A stretch of 64,000 nt of DNA from Voacanga thouarsii. Taxonomy: Eukaryota > Streptophyta > Magnoliopsida > Gentianales > Apocynaceae. The notes under the pieces are model-generated. The model saw only the letters and a list, made by a program, of their open reading frames with translations. It did not search any database and was not told the DNA's origin. Every line of letters begins with the position of its first letter. Position 1 is the stretch's first letter. The DNA lies in the NCBI GenBank assembly GCA_026120185.1, contig JANUWF010001937.1, positions 2,790,001-2,854,000 on the forward strand, read 5' to 3'. The translations under genes and the position numbers were made by a program. Shown piece by piece: positions 11,131-23,204 of this stretch.

Positions 11131-12091
11131 TGTAGAAAGAAGGACTAATCCTCTTTATATCAGTGATCTTCCATGCTATAGCCTTTTTATGTTTTTGCAA
11201 AACTTGAACTAGCTATAGATTTTGTTCCTTCCCCAAATATTTAGCAATAATGACTAGTAATTTGATTCCTTATACTAAGAATACAAGCTCCAAGTGATTA
11301 GGAAGCTCTTTCAGCTCTAATTTAGGAGGGTCTTTGGCAGATAGACTCATTTTATGAAGACTTGAATTCTCAATTATCTCAAAAACTTCTTTTCCAAGGT
11401 GTTGTCCCCCATCCTCAATATACTCTACATGTGCCCTGACTTTATATGCAACTTGTTCTCTGTCTCGCATTCGTCATTTTTTACCAAATGTGCAGCTCAT
11501 GATGTTTCAATGAATTATTTTTTCAAAAAATCATTGGTGCAATCATCAAAGATATCCACTACGAAATAAGAGTCATCTTACATGGATGAACACTTTATAC
11601 TCTTAGAAATCTTAATCACTACTTTTTTATCTTCCACTCTTAATGCTAATTTCCCTCTACAATCATCTATAATAGCTTTAGCAGCAACAAAAAAGGCCAC
11701 CCCAAAATCAAGGTGATTTTTTAATCCTCTAACATATTAAGAATAAAAAATCTACAAGAAAGATGAATTTGTCTACTTTAACTAGCACATCTTCAATAAT
11801 TCCTCTAGGATGCTTGATAGATCTATCCGCAAATTGGATACTCATCCTAATACGTGTTGGTTCACATAATCCCAGTTTCTTGAAGGTCACATAAGGCAAC
11901 AAGTTGATTCTAGCTCCCTGATTAACTAATACAGTGTCAAAAGTAACATTTCCAATCATGCATGGGATAGAGAAACTACCTGGATCCTTTAATTTCTTTG
12001 GTAGTGTCTCCTTGTTTTGTACGATAGCAGAACATTCCTCATTCAGAGTTACCAGATAGTTCTTTATGTTTTCTTTTGTTGGACAAGTCAT
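11131..12091 (-). pseudogene. GA1 aspartic protease and protease-RT linker
   Basis: The frame 11729-12091 (120 residues) covers the end of gag and the protease: KKLKDPGSFSIPCMIGNVTF, VLVNQGARINLLPYV, then ADRSIKHPRGIIEDVLVKVDKFIF. The family has LCDLGASINLMP at the active site. Here the Asp is Asn (VNQGA), so the protease would be inactive. Downstream (11131-11728) is the linker, with PPKLELKELPNHLELVFL at 11280-11340 and several stops. In the living element the protease would release gag and pol products inside the particle. Confidence 0.8.
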
Positions 12092-12826
12092 CCTTGAAGA
12101 ATTCGGTATACTTAGGCATTTAGCCTAAAGCTTCTACCAATGGTAGATTAATGTGCACTTGTTCGAATAATTACAAGAATTTACAAAATTTCTCATTCTC
12201 CTTTTCCTTCTTAAGTCTTCTTGGATATGGAATTGGAGGCATGGAATTTGGCTTCTGTTTGTTGACTTTTTTTTATTCAAACTGACTCGTTGGCATTATT
12301 TCAGTCACCTCTGTCGACGTCCTTGGTTCCTTGTACATATTATTTTCTTCTACAGGCTACGTTTTTGCTTGATCAGGATTGTTCATTCTTTCCAGTGGCT
12401 TCCCAGTACGAAGTGTAACTGCCTTGGCCTATCTTCTTTCATTAAACTCTTCACGTCCATCTCAAATAGTTTTTGCTAAATACCTAAGTTGATTCTCCAA
12501 TTTAACCAATAGAACTTCCAGTGTTTTGAGAAATTCATCTAATGTTTGGAAATGAAAATTAGTTATAATGGCAAAATCCACAAATAGATCTTTGATGGGT
12601 TGTTCCATTAAATACTCCTTATCTTCTACAAATTGGTACAACTATTCTTTTAGATGGAAATCAAAAGGCATTTGAATCACCACTCAAAATGGTAACTCTT
12701 CAAGAATGATAAACCTACTCAAATCAAACCCTGTCAATATTCTCAAGATTACTTAAATAACTCCAAGAACTATTAATTCCCATAATAATTATCAAGTGTA
12801 ACAAAAATAAAACTAAGCAAACTACA
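12092..12826 (-). pseudogene. GA1 gag C-terminal remnant
   Basis: Near 12090-12170 the minus strand reads VHINLPLVEAL..MPKYTEFFKDDL, the Athila-type sequence at the gag-protease junction. Further up, traces of gag run to about 12740. An Athila gag usually needs about 1.5 kb or more. Here only about 730 bp lie left of the inserted solo LTR and under 180 bp of leader lie right of it (14416-14594), so the N-terminal half is deleted. Confidence 0.6.
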
Positions 12827-12831
12827 ATGAG

Positions 12832-14410
12832 TGATGCGTAACTTTTAGGTATATAAAATCATCAATTTTAAATCTATCCTTTAATCAAGTTTTAATTAAA
12901 ACATGAGTTCCAAAATACATATGTGAGCAAGTATACTCATCGTAAACATAGCATAGGAAATTAATGAGTATCGATCCTCAAAGGAATAAGAACACACTAA
13001 TCACTTTTCTTTCATTGTTTAACCAATCCAAATAAAGTGAGAAAATAAAAAAAATATAAATAAATATATACAACTCAAGGATGTAAGTTTATACAATTTA
13101 GACAATTATTCTAGAAAACATTACAATGAACCAATTGGCAATTCTCTCAATTAATCATCATCTTGGTATTATGAAGGAACGCATAGTAAAATTCAATCGT
13201 TTGTCAAGTCATGAATTTACTTAGGTAAATTCCACTTCGTTTGGCAATCCATGGAATCCTATATTTTGATTTATAGTAACAGATTTGTCAATCTAACTAA
13301 CATAACCAAAACATTCGTTAAGCTCATCATTCATATCTTGGTTCAATTAGCAAATTTGTCAATCAAGTCATCCTAACCAAAACATGCATGAATCTCAATT
13401 CCTTAAAAACATGAAATTAGCTAATAATCATATATCAAGACGAAATTAACTTAACCTTTGATCACTTAGTTCTAAAATCCTAACTTTATTGTTCAAATCC
13501 ATCAAGATTTAGCAAATACAAAATCAATGGAATGAAACTCTTAACATCGTTGTGTCGAAGTCAATTAGAAGAACTCGCATCAATATCAAATAAAATCAAG
13601 TAATCAAACACTAAAGATAACAATGAATTGATCAAATAACTAAATTAACGCAAAATCATGAATCCCAAAATAATGTTAAATTACAATAAAAGCATTGAAT
13701 ATATCATTGCCAAAGAAAAAGAAGACAAAGAGAAAAGAAAGCACTCATAGAGAAGCCTCTTTCTTCTTTCTTGAAGACTTCCTTGAATAATCCTCCTTAA
13801 CTTGGGTGAACACCTCCTTCAATGAGAGAATCAAAATTTCTATCATTTAATTTACCTTTCTATGTTGTATATCTTCAACCTTTGTGTTCTCTTGTGCTTT
13901 TATAGGCCTCTTGGATGCCAATTTCATGGCTAAGGAAGTCATGGCTGAGTAGGAGTAGGAAAATACCAAAATCATTGGATAAGCCCTAATTTCGTGTACA
14001 GAATTTTCACCTCCAGAGCATACCTGGTGCTGGGTACCTTCAACCCACCTGGCGCCAGGTGCACTCTGTTTTTGCTTTGTTTTTTGCCAGATAGAATGGA
14101 CCCGACGCTAAGTACACTTGCCAGATCTGGCACCAGGTTTGATCTAGAAAATCCCTTAATCATGCTCAAATTCTGCTGTTGGAGTATAATGGACCTAGCC
14201 CTTGGTCTATTAGTTGGGCCTGGCGCCAGGTACATTCTAGTTTTGTGCACGTTCTGCTCGATTTTAACTTAAATCTGCACATATTTACTAAAAATACCTT
14301 TTACAAGTAAAATATCAAATAGGAAGGAATATGCTTAGTTATTACAAAAAAAATGTATCTTACAACACCCTCAAATAACTAGGAAAGAATGGTGATTTTA
14401 ACCCCTATCA
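12832..14410 (-). mobile_element. Solo LTR of the non-autonomous gypsy-like family (array family)
   Basis: 1579 bp, minus orientation: starts TGATAGGGGTT at 14410 and ends CGCATCA at 12832. It is flanked by perfect 5-bp duplications ATGAG (12827-12831 and 14411-14415). It is the same family as LTR1-LTR3 of the array at 34470-64000, sharing the TGATAGGGG start, the ACCTGGCGCCAGGT palindromes and the CAATGAGTATACTTGCTC block. The TATA-like CTATAAAAG at 13898-13905 is on the minus strand. It interrupts the gag/leader of GA1. Confidence 0.88.
14022..14232. repeat. ACCTGGCGCCAGGT palindrome cluster
   Basis: Four copies or near copies in 210 bp: 14022-14035 (degenerate), 14047-14060 (perfect 14-bp palindrome), 14125-14138 (ATCTGGCACCAGGT) and 14219-14230 (12-bp perfect core). 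The cluster lies just downstream in plus coordinates (upstream in LTR orientation) of the TATA-like box of the solo LTR. Two overlapping 92-residue ORFs on opposite strands here are by-products of the palindromes. Confidence 0.8.
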
Positions 14411-14594
14411 ATGAGCACTCACAAGAAATTAGCAACACAACAACAAACAATGACAATTCACAAAGACAAAGTATTTTTTCCAAATAAAACACTATCAAAT
14501 TACTAACAAAAAATAAATTTCAAACTTTAAAAAAACTAAAATAACAATTGAATCAATGAAAGTCAAGTAGTTTTATGATATTGACGCACAATCT

Positions 14595-14609
14595 CCAGCA
14601 ACGGTGCCA
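14595..14609 (-). promoter_or_regulatory. Primer-binding site of GA1 (tRNA-Asp-like)
   Basis: On the minus strand TGGCACCGTTGCTGG, close to the TGGCGCCGTTGCCGG site (tRNA-Asp 3' end) of Athila-type elements. It is 12 bases inside the LTR border. A leader of about 180 bp (14416-14594) without ORF follows before the solo LTR. Confidence 0.85.
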
Positions 14610-15998
14610 AAAACTTGTTGGTGTGCATTAGTGATTTGTGTTATGTATATAAGATAGGTCGAATACTCAACCAAGTTTTAAAATAAAATACCAATTTGAG
14701 TCATATACAAACATATTTTAGGCAAGTATACCTATCTTCTAATATAGAGTGTGGTTGGTAAGTATCAAAGATTCCAAGGAAAAGATGCCAACTACCGCTA
14801 CTTTCTCCCTAGTTTCATTGTTCAATCAATCAAAATAAAGAAGTATAAACAACTAATTATCACAAGTCAAATGTCAAGAGCATAACAAAGAAAAATATAC
14901 CCAATTTTCAAGACAAAGCTAAGACATTACTAAGGCAAAATTAAAGTAGGAAAAAGAGGAATGGTTGCACAATTAAAGAGAAATAACTATTTACATCCAA
15001 GCATCACCCATCATTCAACCAATTAATATCAAATTCAAGCACTGTCAAGATTTCCCAAATAAATTAAAATTCATTCTTTCTCAAGTAAATAATTATTTCC
15101 TACACCCTAAGCCCAATTCATATATATCTCTATTCATATAAATTAAACCTAAGGAAGCATAAAATTAAGGAAATAAAAAACCAAGCCAAAAGGCTATAGG
15201 ATCCTTATCTTTAAGTGACTCCATAATCTCATCTATCACCATGTTCTTCATCCCTCAAATTCTTTTTCAAATTCATCAAGGGGAAAAAAATCTATTGGAT
15301 CAAGATAAAAGGGAACCCATCTCATACATTATTTCTCAAGTTCAATATAAGAGCAGTGTTAGAATCTATGCCCTTTAGACAAGGTTTTTGATGTAATTAT
15401 CGAATTTATGAATAAAAGAATTTATTCTAAAAAATTTATTTGTGCATTTACATTTTATTCGTGCATGATTTACGTTTGAAAAAGACCAATTGTGTTTAAA
15501 TAAGTGATCCATGTGAAAGATGGTCTTTTAGAGTAAGGTATGGATCATAGGTTATTTAATACATAAACGTTTGTTCTTAACTGAATGGTGAGAATGAGAA
15601 TCTTATCATGTCTAAGTTATTGTGTTATGAATTCCAAATGGGGAATGGCTTACCTTTAGCTAGTAGGTAGTCCACTCATTTCATAGTATGAGCGTATTTC
15701 AAATACGTAAAACATGACCTGTAATAGTGGCTTCTAAAATTACTATTTAAGAAGAAGCCCAGACTATTACTGCTATAGCGTGGACTAATACTCTAATGCT
15801 TGAGTATGAGTTGGTGGTCTGACGAAGCTGGAAGCATGTACTTTGAAATGCTGTAGTTGAGGTTTTTTCGTAAAACCGATATACTTGTATATTGGGTATA
15901 TGTGACTAATTAGTTAAAATAGACTTGTATAAGATAGCTTCTGCGCTATATCGTCCCTTGTGACTGTTCAAATATTCTAAATATCCAGGGACTTAGGG

Positions 15999-18900
15999 TG
16001 TAACATCCCTCATTTTCTTCTTGTCGCAGTGGGCCAACTTAGGTGGGATGTAACCCCATCTGAATCCTTAGACTAGAGGTCTTTATAATGATACAAACTT
16101 AAAGCAAGCAAGTACAAGTCAAAGCTTAAGTAAATATATGAAACATACTCTTTCATTATAAATACATGAGTGGTGATAGATACATCATCTGGGTTCCCAA
16201 AATATACAAGCCAAAATAGTTTCATCATCCATGTACAATGATCATGCTAAAAGATTCGCTAACTAGCGCTAGATGGGAAAGTCCGGGTAGTACCGTCGCT
16301 AGTCTTCAGCTCCAATTCCTAAAATAGAAAAGACAAACACACGTGTGAGTGGTATACTCAGTAAGTCCCGTGTGTGCTAGTGTTTTACTCTGGAGAGGAA
16401 GACATTTTTCAATTTCTTTATTGAAATAAATTTTGTCCCGGGGAAACAGTACTATTTGATAAATTTTGGTTCAATCTGTCATGTACATTCGAAAAATAGT
16501 GGCTTCCAAAGAGATGGCCCCTAATTCATTAAATGTGGATTCTTCCCCATTTGGAAGTGCGACTTGCGTGCAAAGTTCAAGGAACTTCGCCTTCGGTTAC
16601 ACGGTCTCTTGTGTCAGGGACTGTGCCTTATAGCACGTCACCCGTGTTATGTCGGAAGAATGAGCAGCGTACAAATATACCTCACCATGCACTTAGAGAT
16701 CTTTTACTTGCCATCATAAGCTAGGGGTTCCAATCCTGATGTCAATCATCATCGAGGTGGTAAGGGATTGAACACACCGAGTGTCCCCGCTCGGTATCAT
16801 GTGAACAACCCACCATCACAATCAATAGGCAATTACCGGGCTCACAACGGCTAGCCAGGGATGGCTAATTCTATTGTGCTGTCACCCTGTTCGGAGTAAG
16901 ATAAGCCTAATAACTGGATCAGGTTATTTGGGTTCATCTATCTCTAACGAAGGCTAATACAAAGGTCAAAGCCCTTGCTGAGTACTCAACGTCACCACTG
17001 ATTCACACATTCAATATACTACTTTAAAAGGAGTCTACTCTCCCCAAAGGGAATTTAAAACAACTCATTCTTGGGGCCAAATATCATTTTCTAAAATTTT
17101 GCATCACTTGAGTAGGTATTTTCAAGAGCTAGCAAAATTGTATAAATTTTATCTCGGAAGCCATTAAGCATAAAGAAAACTCATTTTAAGCATAAAGAAA
17201 GTTCATTGAAACATTTCGTAAATATCAATTAGACTGGATTCATAGGCTTCAATCATATCAAGAAGACATAGTTTATATCAGAGAAACATTAAACTGTGTC
17301 AGAAAAACACATAGCAAATGGTAGTTTTAAAATCAAGGGACTCACCTTGTATAATAGGCCGAAGTTGCACTCATATAGTCCTAAAAGGAGTTCCCTCGAC
17401 TTAATTCACCTACATCATTAGTATATTTCCTTATTATTACTTAATTGGTTCAAATGCTTAATGGTTCGAATAAGGTTTCTATAATCTCTCTAAAGAAATA
17501 AATGAATTAATGTCTTTAATGGTTTCCTGGTTTTACAGCTTTACCACCCTCCACTATTCTTCACATAACTTATTCAATATAGGTCCAAATAAGGTAAGGT
17601 TTCTTCCATAATATTCCTAAAACATCCCTCTATCAATTCCAGGCCATGAGACCTATAAAATCCACCCCATTTTGTACAGTGTTTCGGTTAAGTTCACTGC
17701 TCCAGGTTTTGGAATTCAGATTTGTCATCTTCTAGTGTTTTGTGCATATCTCTTTCAATACAGGCCCAAATGAGGTGAGACTACTTCAAAAATACTCCTA
17801 GGACATTTATTATCAACTTAAGTTCATTGAGTATTCAAAAATCTCTCTACTTTGTTCAGTTTTTTAGCTAAACTTACTGTTCCGAGTTGGAGGTTCAAAT
17901 TGCAGTTTAGAAGCTCAACTTGTTTTAATTTATTTCTATGGTTTCTTCAACATACCCTACCACATTTAAACCCTTCAATACCTCATTTAACATCCCAACA
18001 TCAGTATTCCAACAGGTTTTCATGCTCATCACTTCTCTTTAGTTCAAACAAATAAATTATACCAAGCTCACCAAACCAATAAATTTTGGCAGTTTTCACT
18101 CTTCTTGTTGTTCATGATCTCTTAGCTATTCAAAACCCTCACAACCTCCACACAACTTATTCCAAATCCTTTCTAACTAGTCTAGGACATTTTTAGAGTC
18201 ATTTATGCTCAATTTCCAATCATATCTACTCAGATTTCCTTTAATATTTTCAAACAACACAAACTAGTGAGTTGTTATTAGTAAATGGCTTTTCTTGTTT
18301 TCTTTATCACTTCCTTCCTTTCTCTTTCCAAATTTCCAGTATATCATCACTCCAATACACCTTAAATGAACTGAAAACCATACTCAACCCATCACTACAC
18401 CAACCGGTCACTCCAACAACCATCACAACATCAAAATATTTTCATTACTCAACAGCAACCATTTCATATGCATCTAGTTTCCAACTTTTAACATCATTCT
18501 TTTAGCTTTTGAGAAATGGCCTCTTACCTTTCCAAGATGAGTGCAAGGCTGTATTTTCCTTTCCTTCCTTTCCTTCTCCTTTCTTTGTCCTTGCTGCCGG
18601 TTTCCTCTCCTTCCTCCTTGCTGCCGGAAATCTCTCTCTCTCCTTTAGTCTCTCTTTTTCTTGTTTTTCTTCTTCTTTTCACTTTTCTGGTTTTTCTACT
18701 TCTCCTTCCAGCTTTGGCCAAAATTTTTCTCCTCCTCACTCCTATTTATATAGCTCAACTTCTTGGTCTTGATTTGGTCTTAATAAAATGACTTAGGGTG
18801 AGTTAGCATTTCTAGAAGCCTTTAGACCCTTATAGAACTTAAAAGAAGATTGTGGAGCTATGTAGAAGCTTATAAAACTCCCTAGAAGTCTCAAGACTAA

Positions 18901-19412
18901 TGTACTTGCTCACCTTGCATTGGCCATGCATAATTCTAATTAACTTGCCCTAATCTAGTTTAGCTTAACTAAGCTTGATTAAAGAAAGTCTAAGAATAGC
19001 TAATCTTGGTCAAATATATCAAGCTTGTGGGCCCTTCATTTACTTCTTATGGACCCCCTAAAATATCTTAGTATATGATAGAATATAATTAAGATATTTA
19101 TAGTATTAGTTATTGTATATATATGTATATATATATATATATACATATATAAATAATAATAGTAAGAATAATATGATAATTCAATAAAGTTATTGAATTT
19201 AATAATACTATAATTTAATATTACCAAGAGATTTTGGTATTAAATAATAAATATAAAATAATCGCAAGGGTTATAGAATAATAGTGATAATGAAATGAAA
19301 TAAAATAAAATATATACTCATATATATAAAATAATAGTGAAAATAATATTAGTAATATTATTTTAAACAAGTCTACCCTACTTAAATCCTTTATATATGG
19401 CGGGTTATTACA
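15999..19412 (-). mobile_element. Solo Del/Tekay-like gypsy LTR T1
   Basis: 3414 bp with ends TGTAACATCCC...GGGTTATTACA and perfect flanking duplications TAGGG (15994-15998 and 19413-19417). Long LTRs with TGTAAC/GTTACA ends are typical of Del/Tekay chromoviruses. Orientation is minus, from the TATA box at 18742-18754 and the minus-strand TGTAATAACCCGCC start. It contains a pyrimidine-rich tract at 18530-18700 (purine-rich in LTR sense) and a TA microsatellite at 19115-19150. The ORFs seen here (16533-16724, 18509-18791 and others) are low-complexity chance frames. No internal domain is present. Confidence 0.85.
18742..18754 (-). promoter_or_regulatory. TATA box of solo LTR T1
   Basis: Minus strand GAGCTATATAAATAGGAG context, a textbook plant TATA box, followed on the minus strand by a purine-rich leader. 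Confidence 0.6.
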
Positions 19413-20389
19413 TAGGGAACATGACATGGATGTTTATTTTAGGGTAACTTCCTTGGAAAGAGAAAATGTTCTAAGAGTCATGGATTACTGGACTAGAGGT
19501 CTAAGAATGGTAGATGTCTTTTAGAGAGGTGTTAGTACACTCTTTCTCTCTAAATGTATGGTGATGTGTAGAGGGGTATTTTAGTCATTACACCTATAGG
19601 TCAGAGACTTTGTTAAAGCAATATTGTCATTGGGGTCAATATTTCCTTATAGTGATATTATGAAAATTTTAAAATACAAAATACAACTATTTATATAGTA
19701 AGGGTATTTTGATCATTTTAGTAGCCAAGGCGATGTGTCTTTTGGTCCCCGGAATAGCCCTTAAGTCCTGATAGATTTGGGTAAAGAAATTGGTCTTGAT
19801 AATTATGGGTTTTAGTTTATTTAAGTAATCTGATTTATTATTAGACTAGAATAAAATAAAAGGTCCAAGAGAGAGTATATATTTTATCTAATTTAATTGG
19901 TTAATTAATTATTCAGGGTGCAAGGCCCAGATTGAATAATTAGAAAATAACCTAGGTATAAAATAGATAAAATGCCTGATATTTTATATTGGTCTATTTT
20001 GGTTTGTTAATTATTTATTGGGCTATTTTATGAAGCTCAAAAAATAAATAATTGAGGCTTATTATTCATAGGTGTCAAGCCCAAGAGTAAATAATTTTAT
20101 CTGACCAAGAGTTAAAAAAAAAAAAAAAAGCAAGGGATGGATCCCGTATTGTTTGGTGTGCAAGGATAACGAAAAGCCAAGTTTTTTTGTTTTTTTTACT
20201 TTCTCTGTGTCTTTTTTTATGCGTGATCTAGTTTTCTAGAAATGATAATAGGAAGAGAAAATCCTATTTTGATGATGGCTTGTTAGCATTGAATCAAAGA
20301 AGAAAGGCCATACTTCTATCTCAGAGTTGCTTTCACCGGCAACTATTAAGGCAGTGGCCATATTCCGGAAGCTCAAAAGCTTTGCGTGA

Positions 20390-20522
20390 ATAAGAAGAAG
20401 CAGACGGCTTGTAAGAGTGCAACTGGAGGTTTCTTTGGGAGAACCAGTGGCTTCAAGCATTCAACCAAAATCGGTTGAGACAGAGGCGCCGGCACCCCCT
20501 AGACCAGTGAGGAAACGCAAAG
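20390..20522 (+). pseudogene. C1 5' LTR copy of the putative gag leader exon
   Basis: It corresponds to the intact 44-codon frame at 27919-28051 in the 3' LTR. Here the start codon is ATA instead of ATG. It keeps the RRSR-like start, the conserved PPRPVRKRK end, and the donor-like AAAG|GTAAAT at 20522/20523. If spliced to the acceptor at 22360-22361 the frame would enter gag in phase. Read together with C3, I infer a leader exon; transcript evidence is needed. Confidence 0.5.
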
Positions 20523-20610
20523 GTAAATAGCTTCCATGTGATGCTCTATTTTCGTTTTGTTCTGTAAGTATGCTTCCGGTTTCATCGGTTTTGCCATATT
20601 GACCTTCAAG

Positions 20611-20622
20611 TGGTATTAGATC
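20611..20622 (+). promoter_or_regulatory. Primer-binding site of C1
   Basis: TGGTATTAGATC, a decayed form of the initiator tRNA-Met site TGGTATCAGAGC, two bases after the LTR end. Confidence 0.85.
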
Positions 20623-22361
20623 ATGGCTTATATGGCAATATAGGTTGCATGTTAGTGAATAAAACTGGTCAAATGATTAAAATTAGTGATCCTTCGTATT
20701 TTCTGGTATAGGTACTTTCATTGTAAGTCTCACGACTGAGATATAGGAATATTGTAAAAGTTGTTTTTGAAGCTTTCATAGTGTTCGTATAAGCCTATAA
20801 TTAAAGGTATAGGCATTTGTAGATTGTTTTGGATGAGTTTTGGTCCAAATCGCATGAAAAAATCGAGACCCAGATATTCTGCAACGCACAGAGAAACTTG
20901 GAGAAGAAGGTCACTGTAGCAACTAAGCTATGCAGTCGAGCCGCCAAGCCGGGCCGAGCCGCATAATGTGAGAAGAGTCGAAGATCTTCAAGCGAGTCGC
21001 GGCTTAGAGCTGCAACCGGGGCCAGCTCTATGGCGCGCGAGAGGAAGGTTTCCTTGCAGAAGCTATCGGCTTCCTTGCAATCACAATTTGCAATTGCAGC
21101 TGGTCGCGAGGCAGCTTCGTGGGTGGGTCGCAAGTGATCCAAGGATGGCAGGTCTCCAACAGGCAGCTATCCAATGCATCAGGTGCACTGGACCAACGAA
21201 AAAAAAAATTAGATTTTTGGTCCCATACCAGGCGAAGTTATTTTTATTGCAATAGTTAATATTCTTTGAATATTTTGCATGAAAAATAATAGTAAAAAAA
21301 ATTTAGGATTAAACAAGATCATTAATTAATTAATGTGTTTAATTCTATTATTTGGACACTTAGGTTAAAAGAATAGAAAAGCATGAAAACGTTTACAGTT
21401 TTCTAACATGCTTATTTCCATTTGTACCCTATGTGCGTATTTTCTCAAAGACCAAAGTCTTTGGGAAATTTATGACAAGAAAAACAATTTTCAAATTAAA
21501 AAAATAAATGGTTATTTTTAACTTGGACAAAAATTAATCCTTAGATATTTTTTCAAAGGATTTACTCCTTGACATGGAAAATATTTTGAATTTAGATATT
21601 TTTGTAAGTTAAAATGAAAGCCATTTTTCTTTTATTTTTGCGCTAGAAAATTATTTTTTGTCAAAATTAAACTTGAGGCTAAAGTCTCTAGAAAGTTTAA
21701 AAGAAAATTTTTTAAAATCATTAAGGTCTTAACTGTGTAAAATAAATTCAAAGAAAATCTCTAAAAGAATTTTTACCTTGACATAGAGATTTATGAATTT
21801 AGATATTTTACAAAGAGTTAAGAGATACTTAATGCAATTTTTCTAAAAGATATTTTCTTTAAAAACCTTTGTTTTAAAAAACTAAGTGGGAGAAGGTGTT
21901 TCAATAGCTCCACAGCTTCCATCATGATCCTTATTAGAAATCGTAGGTCCCCTCGCGTCACCTTGGGAGTGAACCCATATAGGATGGGGATACCACAAGG
22001 ATCTAGAACTAATGGATGGATGTAATTAATAACCCGGGACACGTGCTATGATCGGCTAGCTCACGTTAGAGGTTATAGTGCGAGGAATGTCCACAGTAAA
22101 TAAGAAGAAACGGTCATCCCACGATGGAGTTATCTTCTAGATCATTACCTAAAAGGAAAATTAATTTGTGGTGGTTAATATACTTGGCTTAGGAAACTGC
22201 TAATCTTCTTAAGAAGTTATGTCAGTTTTTCTAAGAGCTAAATTAATCATATTAAAGATAATAGTGATAGGGTTAACTATTATCGGATTTAATATGATGA
22301 TAAAATAACAAATTATTTTGTTTTTCACAAACTGCGTTTTCTTTTATTCTCGATTTGTTAG
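20623..22361 (+). other. C1 leader (putative intron)
   Basis: 1.7 kb of leader without a gene. A GC-richer block at 20930-21180 with repeated GAGCCG-like words contrasts with the AT-rich surroundings; the ORFs there (20801-21142 minus, 20968-21255 plus) are by-products. The 3' end CTTTTATTCTCGATTTGTTAG, just before gag, looks like a plant 3' splice site. Confidence 0.5.
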
Positions 22362-23204
22362 AAATGGTTGGTGGAATTTCTTTTAGTCCTTTGGCCATTA
22401 TTCTCCATGAGAATAAGCTAACAGGTCCAAATTATGTGGACAGGAAAAGGAACTTAGATATAATACTCACTGCTGAAGAGTATAAGTACGTCCCCTGCGA
22501 AATCTGCCTTGTTATTGGGGATGGTTCCATTGCCGAGGGTTGAGAAAGAATGGAAGAAGGCCGATGAGATGGCTCATTACTACACGTTGGCCTCCATATC
22601 TAATGTGCTCCAATCTAAACACGAGCACATGGCCACTGCGTACGACATTAGCTAATCACTAGCCATGGTATTCACTAATAAGAGCCTGCCCGCAAGGTAA
22701 GAGGCTCTTAGGATGATCATCAACACTAAGATGGCTAAGAGAGCATCAGTTAGAGAGCATATGCTCAAGATGATTACTACTTACGAGGAAGTAGAAGTCT
22801 TAGGGGCTGTTATTGACCTCGAGAGCCAAGTGGACATGGTTCTCGAATCTCTTTTGAGCTTTTTTACTCAGTTCAAGTTAAATTATAACATGAATAAGTT
22901 AAACATGAGTTTAACCGAGTTAATGAAAGAGCTCCAAGTGGCAGAGAAGGTCATGAAATCACAGTCCAAGGCTATAATTGCTAAGGCTTCTTTTTCCAGA
23001 ACTAGGCCCAAGCCCAGAAAGTTCAAGAAGAAGAAAGGAAACGCACAGGCTCAGCCCAAGAACTAGCCCAACAAGCCCAAGGGCAAGTGCTACAAGTGTG
23101 GGCAGAAGGGACACTAGAAAAATGAGTGTCAAGAGCTTCAGGCCAAGAAAAACCCTACAGGTATTATTCTCTATATAAAGTTAATTTCAATGGTTGGATC
23201 AACT
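22362..23204 (+). pseudogene. C1 gag, degenerate
   Basis: The frame begins EMVGGISFSPLAIIL right after the acceptor-like AG and has the family block KLTGPNYVD.KRNLDIIL. Stops and an indel follow near 22540 and 22650. Then 22713-23066 is open (MLKMITTYEEVEVLGAVID, MNKLNMSLTELMKELQ). The zinc knuckle near 23088-23130 reads CYKCGQKGH, a stop (TAG for Trp), then KNEC. It cannot make gag. It is closely related to gag of C3 at 44563. Confidence 0.8.

Larger units (their letters stand above)
15357..20608 (+). repeat. 5' LTR of C1, split by a solo gypsy LTR
   Basis: It starts TGTTAGAATCTATGCCC and ends GACCTTCA two bases before the primer site. Without the inserted solo LTR (15999-19412) and one duplication copy it is about 1833 bp, in line with the 1844-bp 3' LTR. 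The 3' part carries the remnant of the LTR exon (20390-20522). Confidence 0.88.

Noticed and set aside
13972..14272. Two overlapping 92-residue ORFs on opposite strands
   Set aside because: They arise from the palindrome cluster in the solo LTR; the LTR1-LTR3 counterparts do not keep the frames.
18509..18791. Ser/Leu/Phe-rich ORFs on the plus strand and a Lys/Arg-rich ORF on the minus strand
   Set aside because: Low-complexity pyrimidine tract of the T1 LTR, also present as a tract in T2; open by composition only.
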